From positions 1 through 35,129 of the forward strand of contig WHSY01000048.1 in assembly GCA_009379815.1 (NCBI GenBank): a DNA stretch of 35,129 nt. Direction: 5' to 3'. Below the pieces are notes generated by a model. The model was not told where the DNA came from, did no database searches, and was given only the letters and a program-made list of their open reading frames with translations. A program made the position numbers and the translations under genes. Position 1 is the stretch's first letter, and every line of letters starts with the position of its first letter. Below, one piece after another: positions 16,596 to 23,067 of this stretch. Origin of the DNA: Pseudonocardiaceae bacterium (GTDB taxonomy: Bacteria > Actinomycetota > Actinomycetes > Mycobacteriales > Pseudonocardiaceae).

Positions 16596-17077
16596 CTGTC
16601 GTCCTCCTCGTCGGCCTGGCGGCCCTCGTCGATGTGGCTTCCCTCGTCGATGTGACTGCCCTCGTCGATGTGACTGCACGGGGCGCAGCGGCCCGACAGC
16701 GCCAGGTGTGTCGGATCGAGCTCGAACCCGCGACGGGCACGCAACGCGCCTGCCAGCCCGTCGAGCTCCTCGGGCGGGATCTCGGTGATCTCCCCGCAGT
16801 CGTGGCACACGAGGTGTACGTGCTCGTGCGGGCGTACGGAGTAACTCGGCGCGCCGTGCCCGAGATGGGTGTGGCGCACGAGTTCGAGCCCCTCGAGCAG
16901 GTCCAGCGTCCGGTAGATCGTGGTGATGTTGACGGCCGGGGCCCCGCGCTGCACGTGCGCGCAGATCTGTTCCGGGGTGGCGTGTTCGAGCTCGTGTACG
17001 GCATCGAGCACGAGCTGGCGCTGCGGAGTCATCCGCATCCCACGCTCGTGCAGTGTCCGTCGCAGCGTCGCATCCAC
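16592..17077 (-). CDS. Fur family metal-responsive transcriptional regulator with repeat tail
   Basis: The 161-residue protein has the winged-helix opening TLHERGMRMTPQRQLVLDAV and ITTIYRTLDLLEGLELV, then the metal region HEHVHLVCHDCGEI and a second cysteine pair, CAPC. That gives the Cys2-x-Cys2 structural zinc site plus His ligands, as in Fur/Zur proteins. The end is unusual: three exact SHIDEG hexapeptides in a row (18-base DNA repeats at 16623-16676), adding three His and acidic residues directly after CAPC. I cannot say whether it senses iron, zinc or peroxide. GTG at 17075-17077 with TACCAT 7 bases upstream fits a leaderless mRNA. It diverges from pabC. Confidence 0.9.
   Translation of the reverse strand: MDATLRRTLHERGMRMTPQRQLVLDAVHELEHATPEQICAHVQRGAPAVNITTIYRTLDLLEGLELVRHTHLGHGAPSYSVRPHEHVHLVCHDCGEITEIPPEELDGLAGALRARRGFELDPTHLALSGRCAPCSHIDEGSHIDEGSHIDEGRQADEEDDR
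16623..16676 (-). repeat. Three 18-base tandem repeats in the fur-like gene
   Basis: Units at 16623-16640, 16641-16658 and 16659-16676 share CCCTCGTCGATGTG; the last two are identical. They encode SHIDEG three times and are in frame, so copy number could change without breaking the gene. Confidence 0.85.
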
Positions 17078-17084
17078 GGCACCG

Positions 17085-17122
17085 ATGGTATTCCTCCTGC
17101 CCGAACCGGGCAGGCGTACCGT
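17085..17122. promoter_or_regulatory. Divergent fur/pabC promoters with central palindrome
   Basis: CCTGCCCG (17096-17103) and CGGGCAGG (17107-17114) form an exact palindrome around AAC. The -10 elements TACCAT (fur, 17090-17085) and TACCGT (pabC, 17117-17122) flank it, each 7-8 bases from its GTG start. The palindrome covers roughly -17 to -37 of both promoters, an ideal place for a repressor. It is GC-rich and unlike a classical Fur box. Confidence 0.5.
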
Positions 17123-17130
17123 CGGAGCCC

Positions 17131-17991
17131 GTGACCGAGCGCGTACTGGCCCTGCTCGACGGCACCCTCGCCGACCCGGAGGCGCCGTTGCTGCGCGCCG
17201 ACGACCTCGGCGTGGTCCGCGGCGACGGCCTCTTCGAGACGATCCTGGTGATCGATGGCGTGGCGCTCGAGCTCGAGCCGCACCTGGCGCGGCTGGCCCG
17301 CTCGGCGGCGATGCTCGATCTGCCCGAGCCCGACCTCGACGCCTGGCGCAGCTGCGCGCACACCGTCATCGACGCCTGGCGCGGCGGCCGGGAGATGGTG
17401 CTCAAGCTGGTGCTCACCCGTGGGCCGGAAGGCGCGGGGGAGGTCACCGGCTTCGCCACCGGCGCACCGGTACCGGCATCGCTGCTCGCCCAGCGCCGCG
17501 ACGGGATCGCGGCCGTGACACTGACCCGCGGCATCGCTCCCGACCTGGCCGGGCAGGCGCCGTGGCTGCTGCTGGGAGCCAAGACGCTGTCCTACGCGAT
17601 GAACATGGCCGCACTGCGCCACGCCGCGACCCGCGGCGGTGACGATGTGATCTTCACCGCCACCGACGGCAGCGTGCTCGAGGGCCCGACGTCGACCGTG
17701 GTGATCGCGCAGGGCGCGACGCTGCGCACCCCGCCAGCCGAGACCGGCATCCTGTCCGGCACCACCCAGGGCGCGTTGTTCCGGTCGGCCGCTGCGGCCG
17801 GATGGCACACCAGCGTGGAACCGATCGCCGTCGACGAGCTGGCCACCGCCGACGGGGTGTGGCTGGTCAGCAGCATCCGGAGGATCGCGCGGGTGCGCAC
17901 CCTCGACGGTATCCGGCTGCCGGACGCCGGTCTGACCAGCGAACTCGGGGGGATGCTGCGCGACGCGGCGCTGTCGGTGGCCGGGCGGTGA
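17131..17991 (+). CDS. pabC: Aminodeoxychorismate lyase / class IV aminotransferase
   Basis: The 286-residue protein is a fold-type IV PLP enzyme. RADDLGVVRGDGLFETI near residue 25-40 is the opening motif, Lys151 in LLLGAKTLSYAMN binds PLP, and the conserved Glu is in SVLEGPTSTVVI near 190. Later come TGILSGTTQ and WLVSSIRRIARV. ADC lyase makes p-aminobenzoate for folate; a branched-chain or D-amino acid aminotransferase is the alternative for this fold. A folate role suits the neighbouring folate-binding YgfZ. GTG at 17131 fits a leaderless start. The stop overlaps the prfC start by four bases. Its mycobacterial counterpart is Rv0812, from memory. Confidence 0.88.
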   Translation: MTERVLALLDGTLADPEAPLLRADDLGVVRGDGLFETILVIDGVALELEPHLARLARSAAMLDLPEPDLDAWRSCAHTVIDAWRGGREMVLKLVLTRGPEGAGEVTGFATGAPVPASLLAQRRDGIAAVTLTRGIAPDLAGQAPWLLLGAKTLSYAMNMAALRHAATRGGDDVIFTATDGSVLEGPTSTVVIAQGATLRTPPAETGILSGTTQGALFRSAAAAGWHTSVEPIAVDELATADGVWLVSSIRRIARVRTLDGIRLPDAGLTSELGGMLRDAALSVAGR

Positions 17992-19574
17992 CACCGGCAC
18001 CCGGCGTGCTGCACGAGGCGGCCCGCCGTCGCACCTTCGCGGTGATCAGCCATCCCGATGCGGGCAAGTCCACCCTGACCGAGGCGCTGGCGCTGCACGC
18101 CGAGGCCATCACCGAGGCGGGCGCGGTGCACGGCAAGGGCGGCCGCCGGGGTGTGGTCTCGGACTGGCTGGACATGGAGCGCGCGCGGGGCATCTCGATC
18201 ACCTCGGCCGCACTGCAGTTCGTCTACCGCGACACCGTGATCAATCTGGTCGACACCCCAGGCCACGCCGACTTCTCCGAGGACACCTACCGCGTGCTCA
18301 CCGCGGTCGACGCCGCGGTGATGCTGCTCGACGCCGCCAAGGGCCTGGAGCCCCAGACGCTCAAGCTCTTCGAGGTCTGCCGCCATCGCGGCATCCCGGT
18401 GCTGACTTTCATCAACAAGTGGGACCGGGTCGGGCGCGAAGCACTGCAGCTGTGCGACGAGCTCACCGACCGCATCGGGCTGCAGCCGATGCCGCTGAAC
18501 TGGCCGGTCGGCCCGTCCGGGCGGTTCCGCGGGCTGCGGGAGTGCGCCACCGATCGGTTCATCCGGTTCCGCCGCACCCCCGGCGGCGCCACCGCCGCAG
18601 CGGAGGAGTACCTCGACGCGTCGGCCGCGCAGCGAGCCGAGGGCGCGGACTGGGTGACTGCGGGCGAGGAGTGCGAGCTGCTGGAGTCGTTCGGCGGCGG
18701 CTTCGACGCTGCGGAGTTCTCCGCCGGGAAGGCGACCCCGGTGCTCTTCGGCGCTGCGGTGCTCAACACCGGCGTCCGTCAGCTGCTCGACGTCCTGGTC
18801 GAACACGCGCCGGCGGCTGCGCCGAGGGCCGACCGCGACGGCGTCCCCCGCCCGCTGGACAGCCCGTTGTCCGGATTCGTGTTCAAGGTGCAGACCGGGA
18901 TGGACCCCGCCCACCGCGACCAGGTGGCGTTCCTGCGGGTCTGCTCCGGCCGCTTCGAGCGTGGGATGCAGACCACCGTCACCCGCACCGGCCGCACGTT
19001 CGCCACCAAGTACGTCCAGCAGATGTTCGGCCGCGACCGCACCACGGTCGACATCGCCTATCCCGGCGATGTGATCGGCCTGGTCAACGCGACCGCGTTG
19101 CAGGTCGGCGACACGCTGCACGACGGCAGCGGACGCGTGGAGTACCCGCCGTTTCCCGCCTTCGCCCCGGAGCACTTCGCGGTCGCCCGGCCGCGGGAGC
19201 TCGACCGCTCCAAGCACTTCCGGCGCGGCATCGCCCAGCTCGAGCAGGAGGGCGTGGTGCAGGTGCTGCGCTCCGACCGCCGCGGTGACGCCGCGCCGGT
19301 GCTCGCCGCGGTCGGCCCGATGCAGTTCGACGTCGCCGCGCACCGGCTGCGCAGCGAGTTCGGTGTCGAGGTCGTTCTCGACCGGCTGCCGTACACGGTG
19401 GCCCGCCGGATCGTCAACAGCTCGCCGCCGAGCCTCGGTGACGGCCGCGGCGAGGCGGTGCGGCGCGACCGCGACGGCGTGCTGATCGCGCTGTTCCGAG
19501 ACCGCACCGCGCTGGGCACCGAGCAGCGCCTGCAGCCCGGCCTCGAGCTGGAACCGCTCGCCGCCGGTGCCTGA
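17988..19574 (+). CDS. prfC: Peptide chain release factor 3 (RF3)
   Basis: RF3 is the GTPase that removes RF1/RF2 from the ribosome after peptide release. The 528-residue length equals the E. coli protein. GTPase motifs are SHPDAGKST (residues 21-29), the switch region GVVSDWLDMERARGISIT, DTPGHADFSEDTYR, and NKWDR for guanine specificity. The RF3-specific C-terminal part includes FVFKVQTGMDPAHRDQVAFLRV, FGRDRTTVDIAYPGDVIGLVN and LAAVGPMQFDVAAHRL, which separates it from EF-G and LepA. GTG at 17988 overlaps the pabC stop (GTGA), so pabC and prfC are coupled. RF3 is patchily distributed among actinobacteria, and its link to pabC is not obvious functionally. Confidence 0.95.
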   Translation: MTPAPGVLHEAARRRTFAVISHPDAGKSTLTEALALHAEAITEAGAVHGKGGRRGVVSDWLDMERARGISITSAALQFVYRDTVINLVDTPGHADFSEDTYRVLTAVDAAVMLLDAAKGLEPQTLKLFEVCRHRGIPVLTFINKWDRVGREALQLCDELTDRIGLQPMPLNWPVGPSGRFRGLRECATDRFIRFRRTPGGATAAAEEYLDASAAQRAEGADWVTAGEECELLESFGGGFDAAEFSAGKATPVLFGAAVLNTGVRQLLDVLVEHAPAAAPRADRDGVPRPLDSPLSGFVFKVQTGMDPAHRDQVAFLRVCSGRFERGMQTTVTRTGRTFATKYVQQMFGRDRTTVDIAYPGDVIGLVNATALQVGDTLHDGSGRVEYPPFPAFAPEHFAVARPRELDRSKHFRRGIAQLEQEGVVQVLRSDRRGDAAPVLAAVGPMQFDVAAHRLRSEFGVEVVLDRLPYTVARRIVNSSPPSLGDGRGEAVRRDRDGVLIALFRDRTALGTEQRLQPGLELEPLAAGA

Positions 19575-19627
19575 GGCGCATCCGGACCGCAGGTCAGCAA
19601 CCGTATCGCGGTGTGACGTTATCGATG

Positions 19628-19657
19628 TTGCCGGTTACGCGGCGGCCCGGTTAGCGT
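19628..19657 (+). promoter_or_regulatory. Promoter of the small leader-peptide transcript
   Basis: TTGCCG (19628-19633) and TAGCGT (19652-19657) are 18 bases apart, placing transcription start near 19664. The same arrangement precedes the M23 gene. It lies after prfC and points away from it, so the downstream unit has its own promoter. Confidence 0.5.
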
Positions 19658-19688
19658 GCGGGCACACGAGAAAGGAGGTGGTCCAGCG

Positions 19689-19727
19689 TTGAACGGCTAT
19701 AGGACTCGTGAGGTGGCTGCCAGCTAG
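19689..19727 (+). CDS. 12-residue peptide ORF with extended 16S-complementary leader
   Basis: TTG at 19689 opens a 12-codon frame, (M)NGYRTREVAAS, ending in TAG at 19725-19727. Directly upstream, AGAAAGGAGGTGGTCCAGC (19669-19687) is complementary to the conserved 3' end of 16S rRNA along 19 bases with a single G-U pair. That is far longer than an ordinary Shine-Dalgarno sequence. The GGAGG core is 10 bases from TTG. I recall similar tiny ORFs with RTREVAA-like peptides in other actinobacteria, but cannot check it. The peptide itself may be unimportant and act of translation the signal. Confidence 0.55.
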   Translation: MNGYRTREVAAS

Positions 19728-19822
19728 AGCCGCCGACGGCCGTGGAAGGGCCACCTCCGGCGGGACCGCGTCCCGCGAGTAGGCGGCCGGCGAATCCAGG
19801 GCAGTCACCGCGACCCCGGGCC

Positions 19823-19845
19823 GGTGGGGCTCAGTCCACCCCACC
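19823..19845 (+). terminator. Hairpin terminator after the small transcript
   Basis: GGTGGGG (19823-19829) pairs with CCCCACC (19839-19845) over a 9-base loop. It closes the small transcription unit and would also stop readthrough from prfC. Confidence 0.55.
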
Positions 19846-19900
19846 CCTGAGCACCGCTCGTGCCAGGATCAGCCCGGGGTCGTTTGTGGCCTGCGGCCCT

Positions 19901-19940
19901 GTGAGTGGGAATGCGAGCGGGAACTCGTATCGCCACTCAC
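19901..19940. terminator. Interrupted hairpin near the end of nitrobindin-like copy 2
   Basis: GTGAGTGG (19901-19908) pairs exactly with CCACTCAC (19933-19940), and CGAG/CTCG (19914-19917 with 19924-19927) pairs inside. It starts 17 bases past the minus-strand gene end at 19957 and probably ends that transcript. Confidence 0.5.
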
Positions 19941-19956
19941 GACCTGTCCACAGCGG

Positions 19957-20580
19957 TCAGCCCGCGATGCGCTGCAGCTTCGCGGAGACGTGCGGCTGCA
20001 TGGGCTGGCCGACCATGGCGCGCTCCTCGACGTAGGCGAGGTCGCCCTCGACGATGCCGTAGAGCCGCTTCGCGCCGTCGACCTCCTTGGCCGACTGACT
20101 GCGGGCGACGGCGTCGGTGGTCAGCTCCCACGACGTCTGCGACCGCGGGTTGCCGTAGTAGACCTCCACGATCCCGGTGGCGTGCGCGGCCACCAGCTCG
20201 ATGGTGTCGTCGGGCTGGGGCCGCCAGAAGCCGACCTCACGAGCGGCCGGGCGGATCACCGCGCCGTCGGCGTCGAGCAGCCATGCCCGCGACTCGTAGC
20301 GCAGGAACGGGCGCCCGTCGTGGGAGAACACCAACTGCTGGCCGAACCGGTACGGCCCGTCGATGGTGGGGTAGACGACCTCGCCCTCGCCGCGCCACAC
20401 CCCCACCAGTGGCAGCAGCGAGAGGCACTCCTCGGCCAGCTCGGGGCCCTGCCGCAGGTTGGCGGTGTCGGGCGGCACCGGCAGATCGGTGAAGTCCGGC
20501 ACGTTGACGTCACGGGTCGCCTGCGCGCGCTCCGCAGCGGCCCGCAGCGCCTCGTCCCCGCTGGAAGGACTGGCGCTCAC
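19957..20580 (-). CDS. Nitrobindin/FABP-like beta-barrel protein, copy 2
   Basis: The 207-residue protein shares the family features of copy 1 at 8833-9465: [30 protein letters not shown] and the C-terminal [14 protein letters not shown], with the His that may ligate heme. The shared segment DLPxxPDTANLxQGxEL near the N-terminus marks the two as close paralogs. This copy is next to the sulfur gene group and is probably the counterpart of mycobacterial Rv0813c, from memory. GTG at 20578-20580 overlaps the stop of a 33-codon membrane ORF (GTGA). With the P450 upstream this forms a probable three-gene operon, which hints at a heme or lipid link, by inference. Confidence 0.88.
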   Translation of the reverse strand: MSASPSSGDEALRAAAERAQATRDVNVPDFTDLPVPPDTANLRQGPELAEECLSLLPLVGVWRGEGEVVYPTIDGPYRFGQQLVFSHDGRPFLRYESRAWLLDADGAVIRPAAREVGFWRPQPDDTIELVAAHATGIVEVYYGNPRSQTSWELTTDAVARSQSAKEVDGAKRLYGIVEGDLAYVEERAMVGQPMQPHVSAKLQRIAG

Positions 20581-20678
20581 CGGGTGCTCCCGACGAGCAG
20601 CCGGTGGGTCACGCGCACCGACAGCCCCAGCAGCGGTGCCGTGACGAGGATCAGCATCGAGGTGACGAACCATCCCAC
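20577..20678 (-). CDS. 33-residue single-span membrane peptide
   Basis: A short frame from GTG at 20676-20678 to TGA at 20577-20579 encodes a peptide opening [19 protein letters not shown] and ending in a basic tail ([14 protein letters not shown]). Residues 3-19 form one strongly hydrophobic span. It begins 10 bases after the P450 stop, has AGGA about 10 bases upstream, and overlaps the next gene's start by four bases. That double coupling makes it likely real although short. It could anchor or chaperone a partner at the membrane. I do not recognise it. Confidence 0.55.
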   Translation of the reverse strand: MGWFVTSMLILVTAPLLGLSVRVTHRLLVGSTR

Positions 20679-20688
20679 GCCGGTGATC

Positions 20689-21996
20689 CTATCGGGTGCT
20701 CTCTACCCCGACCGCCCGGCGGCTGCACACGGTGGCGCGCCCGCCGCGATGCGGCACCAGCGTGACGTGGCGGACGCGAGCACGCTCGGGGCGGTCACCC
20801 GTCGGCTCGAGTTCGACGCGACGGAGCACCTCGCGCAGCACCACCCGCATCTCGACGGAGGCGAAGGTGGCGCCGAGGCAGCGCCGCACGCCACCCCCGA
20901 ACGGCAGCCAGGTGTAGGGCGCCGTCCGGCCGTCGAGGAAGCGCTCCGGCCGCAGCGACGCCGGGTCGGCGTAGTGGCGCTCGTCGCGCTGCACCAGCGC
21001 GATCCCGGGCGCCACGATCGTGCCGGCAGCCAGCCGGTAACCGGCGACGTCGAGCGCGCGGGTGAGCTTGCGTGCCACGTCCGGCACCACCGGGCGGATC
21101 CGCAGGCTCTCCTGGACCAGCGCGTCGAGGTAGGCGTCGTCACCCTCGTCGGCCGCGGCGCGGGCGCGAGCCAGCACGTCCGGATGGCGGACCAGCCGCT
21201 CGACCGTCCAGGCCAACCCCGTCGCGGTGGTCTCGTGGCCCGCCACGAGCAGCGTGATGAGCTGGTCGCGTAGCTGCGAGTCGCTCATCGACTCACTGCG
21301 TACCAGCATGGCGAGCACGTCGGTGCGCTCGTCGAGTCGGGGGTCGGTGCGCGCATGGGTGATCTCGTCGAGCAGCAGCGCGTCGGCGACCTCGCGGGTA
21401 CGGCTGAACCGGGTCCACGGCCAGAACCGCCGCAGCCGGGGGACGAGCAGGCCGAGCAGCTGCATACCGTCGATCTCGACCAGCGGGGGCAGCGCGCGGC
21501 GCAGCTGCGCCAGCCGGTCCTCGTCGCGTACCCCGATCACCGTCTGCAGGATCACCTCGAGGGTGATCGCGCGCATCCGTGGCAGTACGGCCGACGCGCG
21601 GCCGACCGGCCACCGCGCGACATCCGCCGCGGCCACCTCGGCCATGATCTCGGTCTGGCTGCGCACCGCGTCACCGTGGAACGGCGGCGTCAGCTGCTTG
21701 CGGCGGGTGAGGTGCTCGCTCTCGTCGAGCAGCAGCAGCGAGCTGTCTCCGAGTATCGGGCCGAGCGGTGCGTTGGCCTCCCCGGCGTGCAGCGTCGTGG
21801 CGTCGCCGGTGAACACCGTCCGCAGCTCGGCCGGATCGGTCACATAGACCAAGGTGCCCAGGCCGGAGAGGTGCACGGTGAAGCAGTCTCCGTAGCGGCG
21901 ACGGCAGGCGCGCAGGAAGGGCTGCTGCCACCAGGTCATCAGCGCGGTCTGGACCGGTGTCGGTAGCGGTGGTCCGGGTGGCAGCGCGGTGTCCAT
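20689..21996 (-). CDS. Cytochrome P450
   Basis: The 435-residue protein has all core P450 motifs: AGHETT in helix I (about residue 250) with the oxygen-activating Thr, ESLRIRP for the ExxR pair (about 295), PERFLDG before the heme loop, and FGGGVRRCLG with the heme Cys near 370. The opening LPPGPPLPTPVQTALMTWWQQPFLRACRRRYGD resembles CYP110/CYP138-type enzymes rather than small soluble actinobacterial P450s. The substrate is unknown; lipid or fatty-acid-like compounds are typical. Start ATG 21994-21996 has TACAGT 6 bases upstream, fitting a leaderless mRNA. The divergent TetR gene and a palindrome at 22007-22029 suggest repression until an inducer appears. No redox partner gene is nearby. Confidence 0.94.
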   Translation of the reverse strand: MDTALPPGPPLPTPVQTALMTWWQQPFLRACRRRYGDCFTVHLSGLGTLVYVTDPAELRTVFTGDATTLHAGEANAPLGPILGDSSLLLLDESEHLTRRKQLTPPFHGDAVRSQTEIMAEVAAADVARWPVGRASAVLPRMRAITLEVILQTVIGVRDEDRLAQLRRALPPLVEIDGMQLLGLLVPRLRRFWPWTRFSRTREVADALLLDEITHARTDPRLDERTDVLAMLVRSESMSDSQLRDQLITLLVAGHETTATGLAWTVERLVRHPDVLARARAAADEGDDAYLDALVQESLRIRPVVPDVARKLTRALDVAGYRLAAGTIVAPGIALVQRDERHYADPASLRPERFLDGRTAPYTWLPFGGGVRRCLGATFASVEMRVVLREVLRRVELEPTGDRPERARVRHVTLVPHRGGRATVCSRRAVGVESTR

Positions 21997-22002
21997 GCGC
22001 GA

Positions 22003-22047
22003 ACTGTACAAACGTATAATACGCTTGTATAGACCTCCGGGTACGAT
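22003..22047. promoter_or_regulatory. Divergent P450/TetR promoters with palindromic operator
   Basis: TACAAACGTA (22007-22016) and TACGCTTGTA (22020-22029) are inverted repeats with one mismatch around TAA, in a striking AT-rich island. TACAGT (22008-22003) is the P450 -10 and TACGAT (22042-22047) the tetR -10, each 6-7 bases from its start codon. The operator covers about -11 to -33 of the P450 promoter and -26 to -48 of tetR, so one repressor dimer could control both. Confidence 0.72.
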
Positions 22048-22054
22048 CGTCACC

Positions 22055-22693
22055 GTGGGACATCGGGAGGAGCTGCTGGCGGGAGCACGGCACTGCCTGC
22101 TGGAGCGGGGTTACGCGCGCACCACCGCTCGCGATCTGGTCGCGGCCTCGGGCACGAACCTCGCCTCGATCGGGTACCACTTCGGGTCCAAGGAGGAGCT
22201 GCTCAACGAGGCGATCGCCGCGGCGTTCGAGGAGTGGACCGACGAGCTCGTCGCGCTCGCGTTCGACGATCCGGACGCCACGCCGCTGCAGCGGGTCCGG
22301 TCGTCGTGGATCCGGATGGTCGACTCGTTCGAGGAGAACCGCGCACTGCTGGTGGCCTTCGTCGAGGCGCTCGCGCAGGCGGAGCGCTCCCCGCCGCTGC
22401 GGGCCCAGCTCGCCGGCTGCTACGAGCGGGTCCGCAGCACCATCGCCACGATGATCGAGAAGACCAACCCGGCGCTGGGCGCGGCCGACGCCCGGCTCGT
22501 CGCGTCGTACCACATGGCGGTGTGCGACGGGCTGATCGTGCAGTGGCTGCTCGACCCCGCCCACGCGCCGAAGGGCCAGGAGCTCGTCGACGCGCTGGGC
22601 TCGGCGCTGGCAGTGGCATTACACGCTGACCACGCCGACCACGCCGACCACGCTGACCACGGCCACCCCGGCACAGCCGGGCGCACCCCGTGA
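22055..22693 (+). CDS. TetR family transcriptional regulator
   Basis: The 212-residue protein has the TetR DNA-binding head: EELLAGARHCLLERGYARTTARDLVAASGTNLASIGYHFGSKEELL (helix-turn-helix about residues 22-45). The rest is the helical ligand-binding and dimer region, with no residues that reveal the ligand. The tail is odd: HADHADHADHADH from four 9-base repeats (22622-22657), a possible metal-binding strand not normal for TetR proteins. GTG at 22055 is preferred, 7 bases after TACGAT, a leaderless layout. It most likely represses itself and the P450 operon through the palindrome at 22007-22029. Confidence 0.9.
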   Translation: MGHREELLAGARHCLLERGYARTTARDLVAASGTNLASIGYHFGSKEELLNEAIAAAFEEWTDELVALAFDDPDATPLQRVRSSWIRMVDSFEENRALLVAFVEALAQAERSPPLRAQLAGCYERVRSTIATMIEKTNPALGAADARLVASYHMAVCDGLIVQWLLDPAHAPKGQELVDALGSALAVALHADHADHADHADHGHPGTAGRTP

Positions 22694-22748
22694 CGCCGCG
22701 AAGGGCGCCTGCACTGCATCCGACGCAGTGCAGGCGCCCTTCGCGGCG
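22694..22748. terminator. Perfect 24-bp hairpin, bidirectional terminator
   Basis: Arms 22694-22717 and 22725-22748 are exact reverse complements over 24 bases with a 7-base loop (ATCCGAC). The hairpin begins on the base after the tetR stop and ends 16 bases before the DUF1416 stop on the other strand. No T-run is present. Confidence 0.85.
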
Positions 22749-22764
22749 ATGGGAACGGGGCCGG

Positions 22765-23067
22765 TCAGCCGATGGTGATCTCGGTCTGGTAGAGACCGGG
22801 GCCGCCGGCGGCGACGGCGGCCTCGCCGCTGCCGGAGCGGTGCAGCGCACGGACCGTCCAGTCGCCGGGGCCGGCGAAGAAGCGGTAGTCACCCGACGCG
22901 GAGGCCACCACCTCGGCGGTGAACTCACCGGTGCCGTCGAGCAGCCGGACGAACGCGCCGGCTGCGGGCTCGCCACCGGAGACCACCTTGCCCGCCAGCA
23001 CGGTGTGCTTGTTCAGGTCGGTGCCGGGGGGCAGCTCGGCCGTCTGGTCCGGGGCGCCGCACATCAT
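22765..23067 (-). CDS. sseC: DUF1416 (SseC-type) protein
   Basis: The 100-residue protein opens MMCGAPDQTAELPPGTDLNK and continues with VLAGKVVSGGEPAAGAFVRLLDGTGEF, the DUF1416 pattern. It looks like a carboxypeptidase-regulatory-type beta-sandwich and ends in DWTVRALH and LYQTEITIG. In mycobacteria this protein (SseC) always follows the CysA sulfurtransferase; the function is unknown but tied to sulfur metabolism. ATG at 23067 overlaps the sulfurtransferase stop (ATGA); ATG at 23064 would remove one residue. It is the last gene of the operon, ending at the strong hairpin 22694-22748. Confidence 0.9.
   Translation of the reverse strand: MMCGAPDQTAELPPGTDLNKHTVLAGKVVSGGEPAAGAFVRLLDGTGEFTAEVVASASGDYRFFAGPGDWTVRALHRSGSGEAAVAAGGPGLYQTEITIG

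Larger units (their letters stand above)
19664..19845 (+). ncRNA. Small transcription unit with competing RNA structures
   Basis: This interval holds promoter start, a 12-codon ORF, hairpins and a terminator, about 180 nt in total. GGAGGTGGTCC (19674-19684, the ribosome binding site) can pair along all 11 bases with GGGCCACCTCC (19748-19758), with one G-U. The same downstream segment can instead pair with GAGGTGGC (19710-19717) inside the ORF. A further 7-bp hairpin is at 19760-19776. The layout fits control by ribosome position on the short ORF, or a regulatory RNA. No larger gene follows on this strand. Confidence 0.45.

Noticed and set aside
22622-22660. CRISPR-like short repeats
   Set aside because: The repeats are 9 bases, in frame, without spacers, and encode a protein tail.
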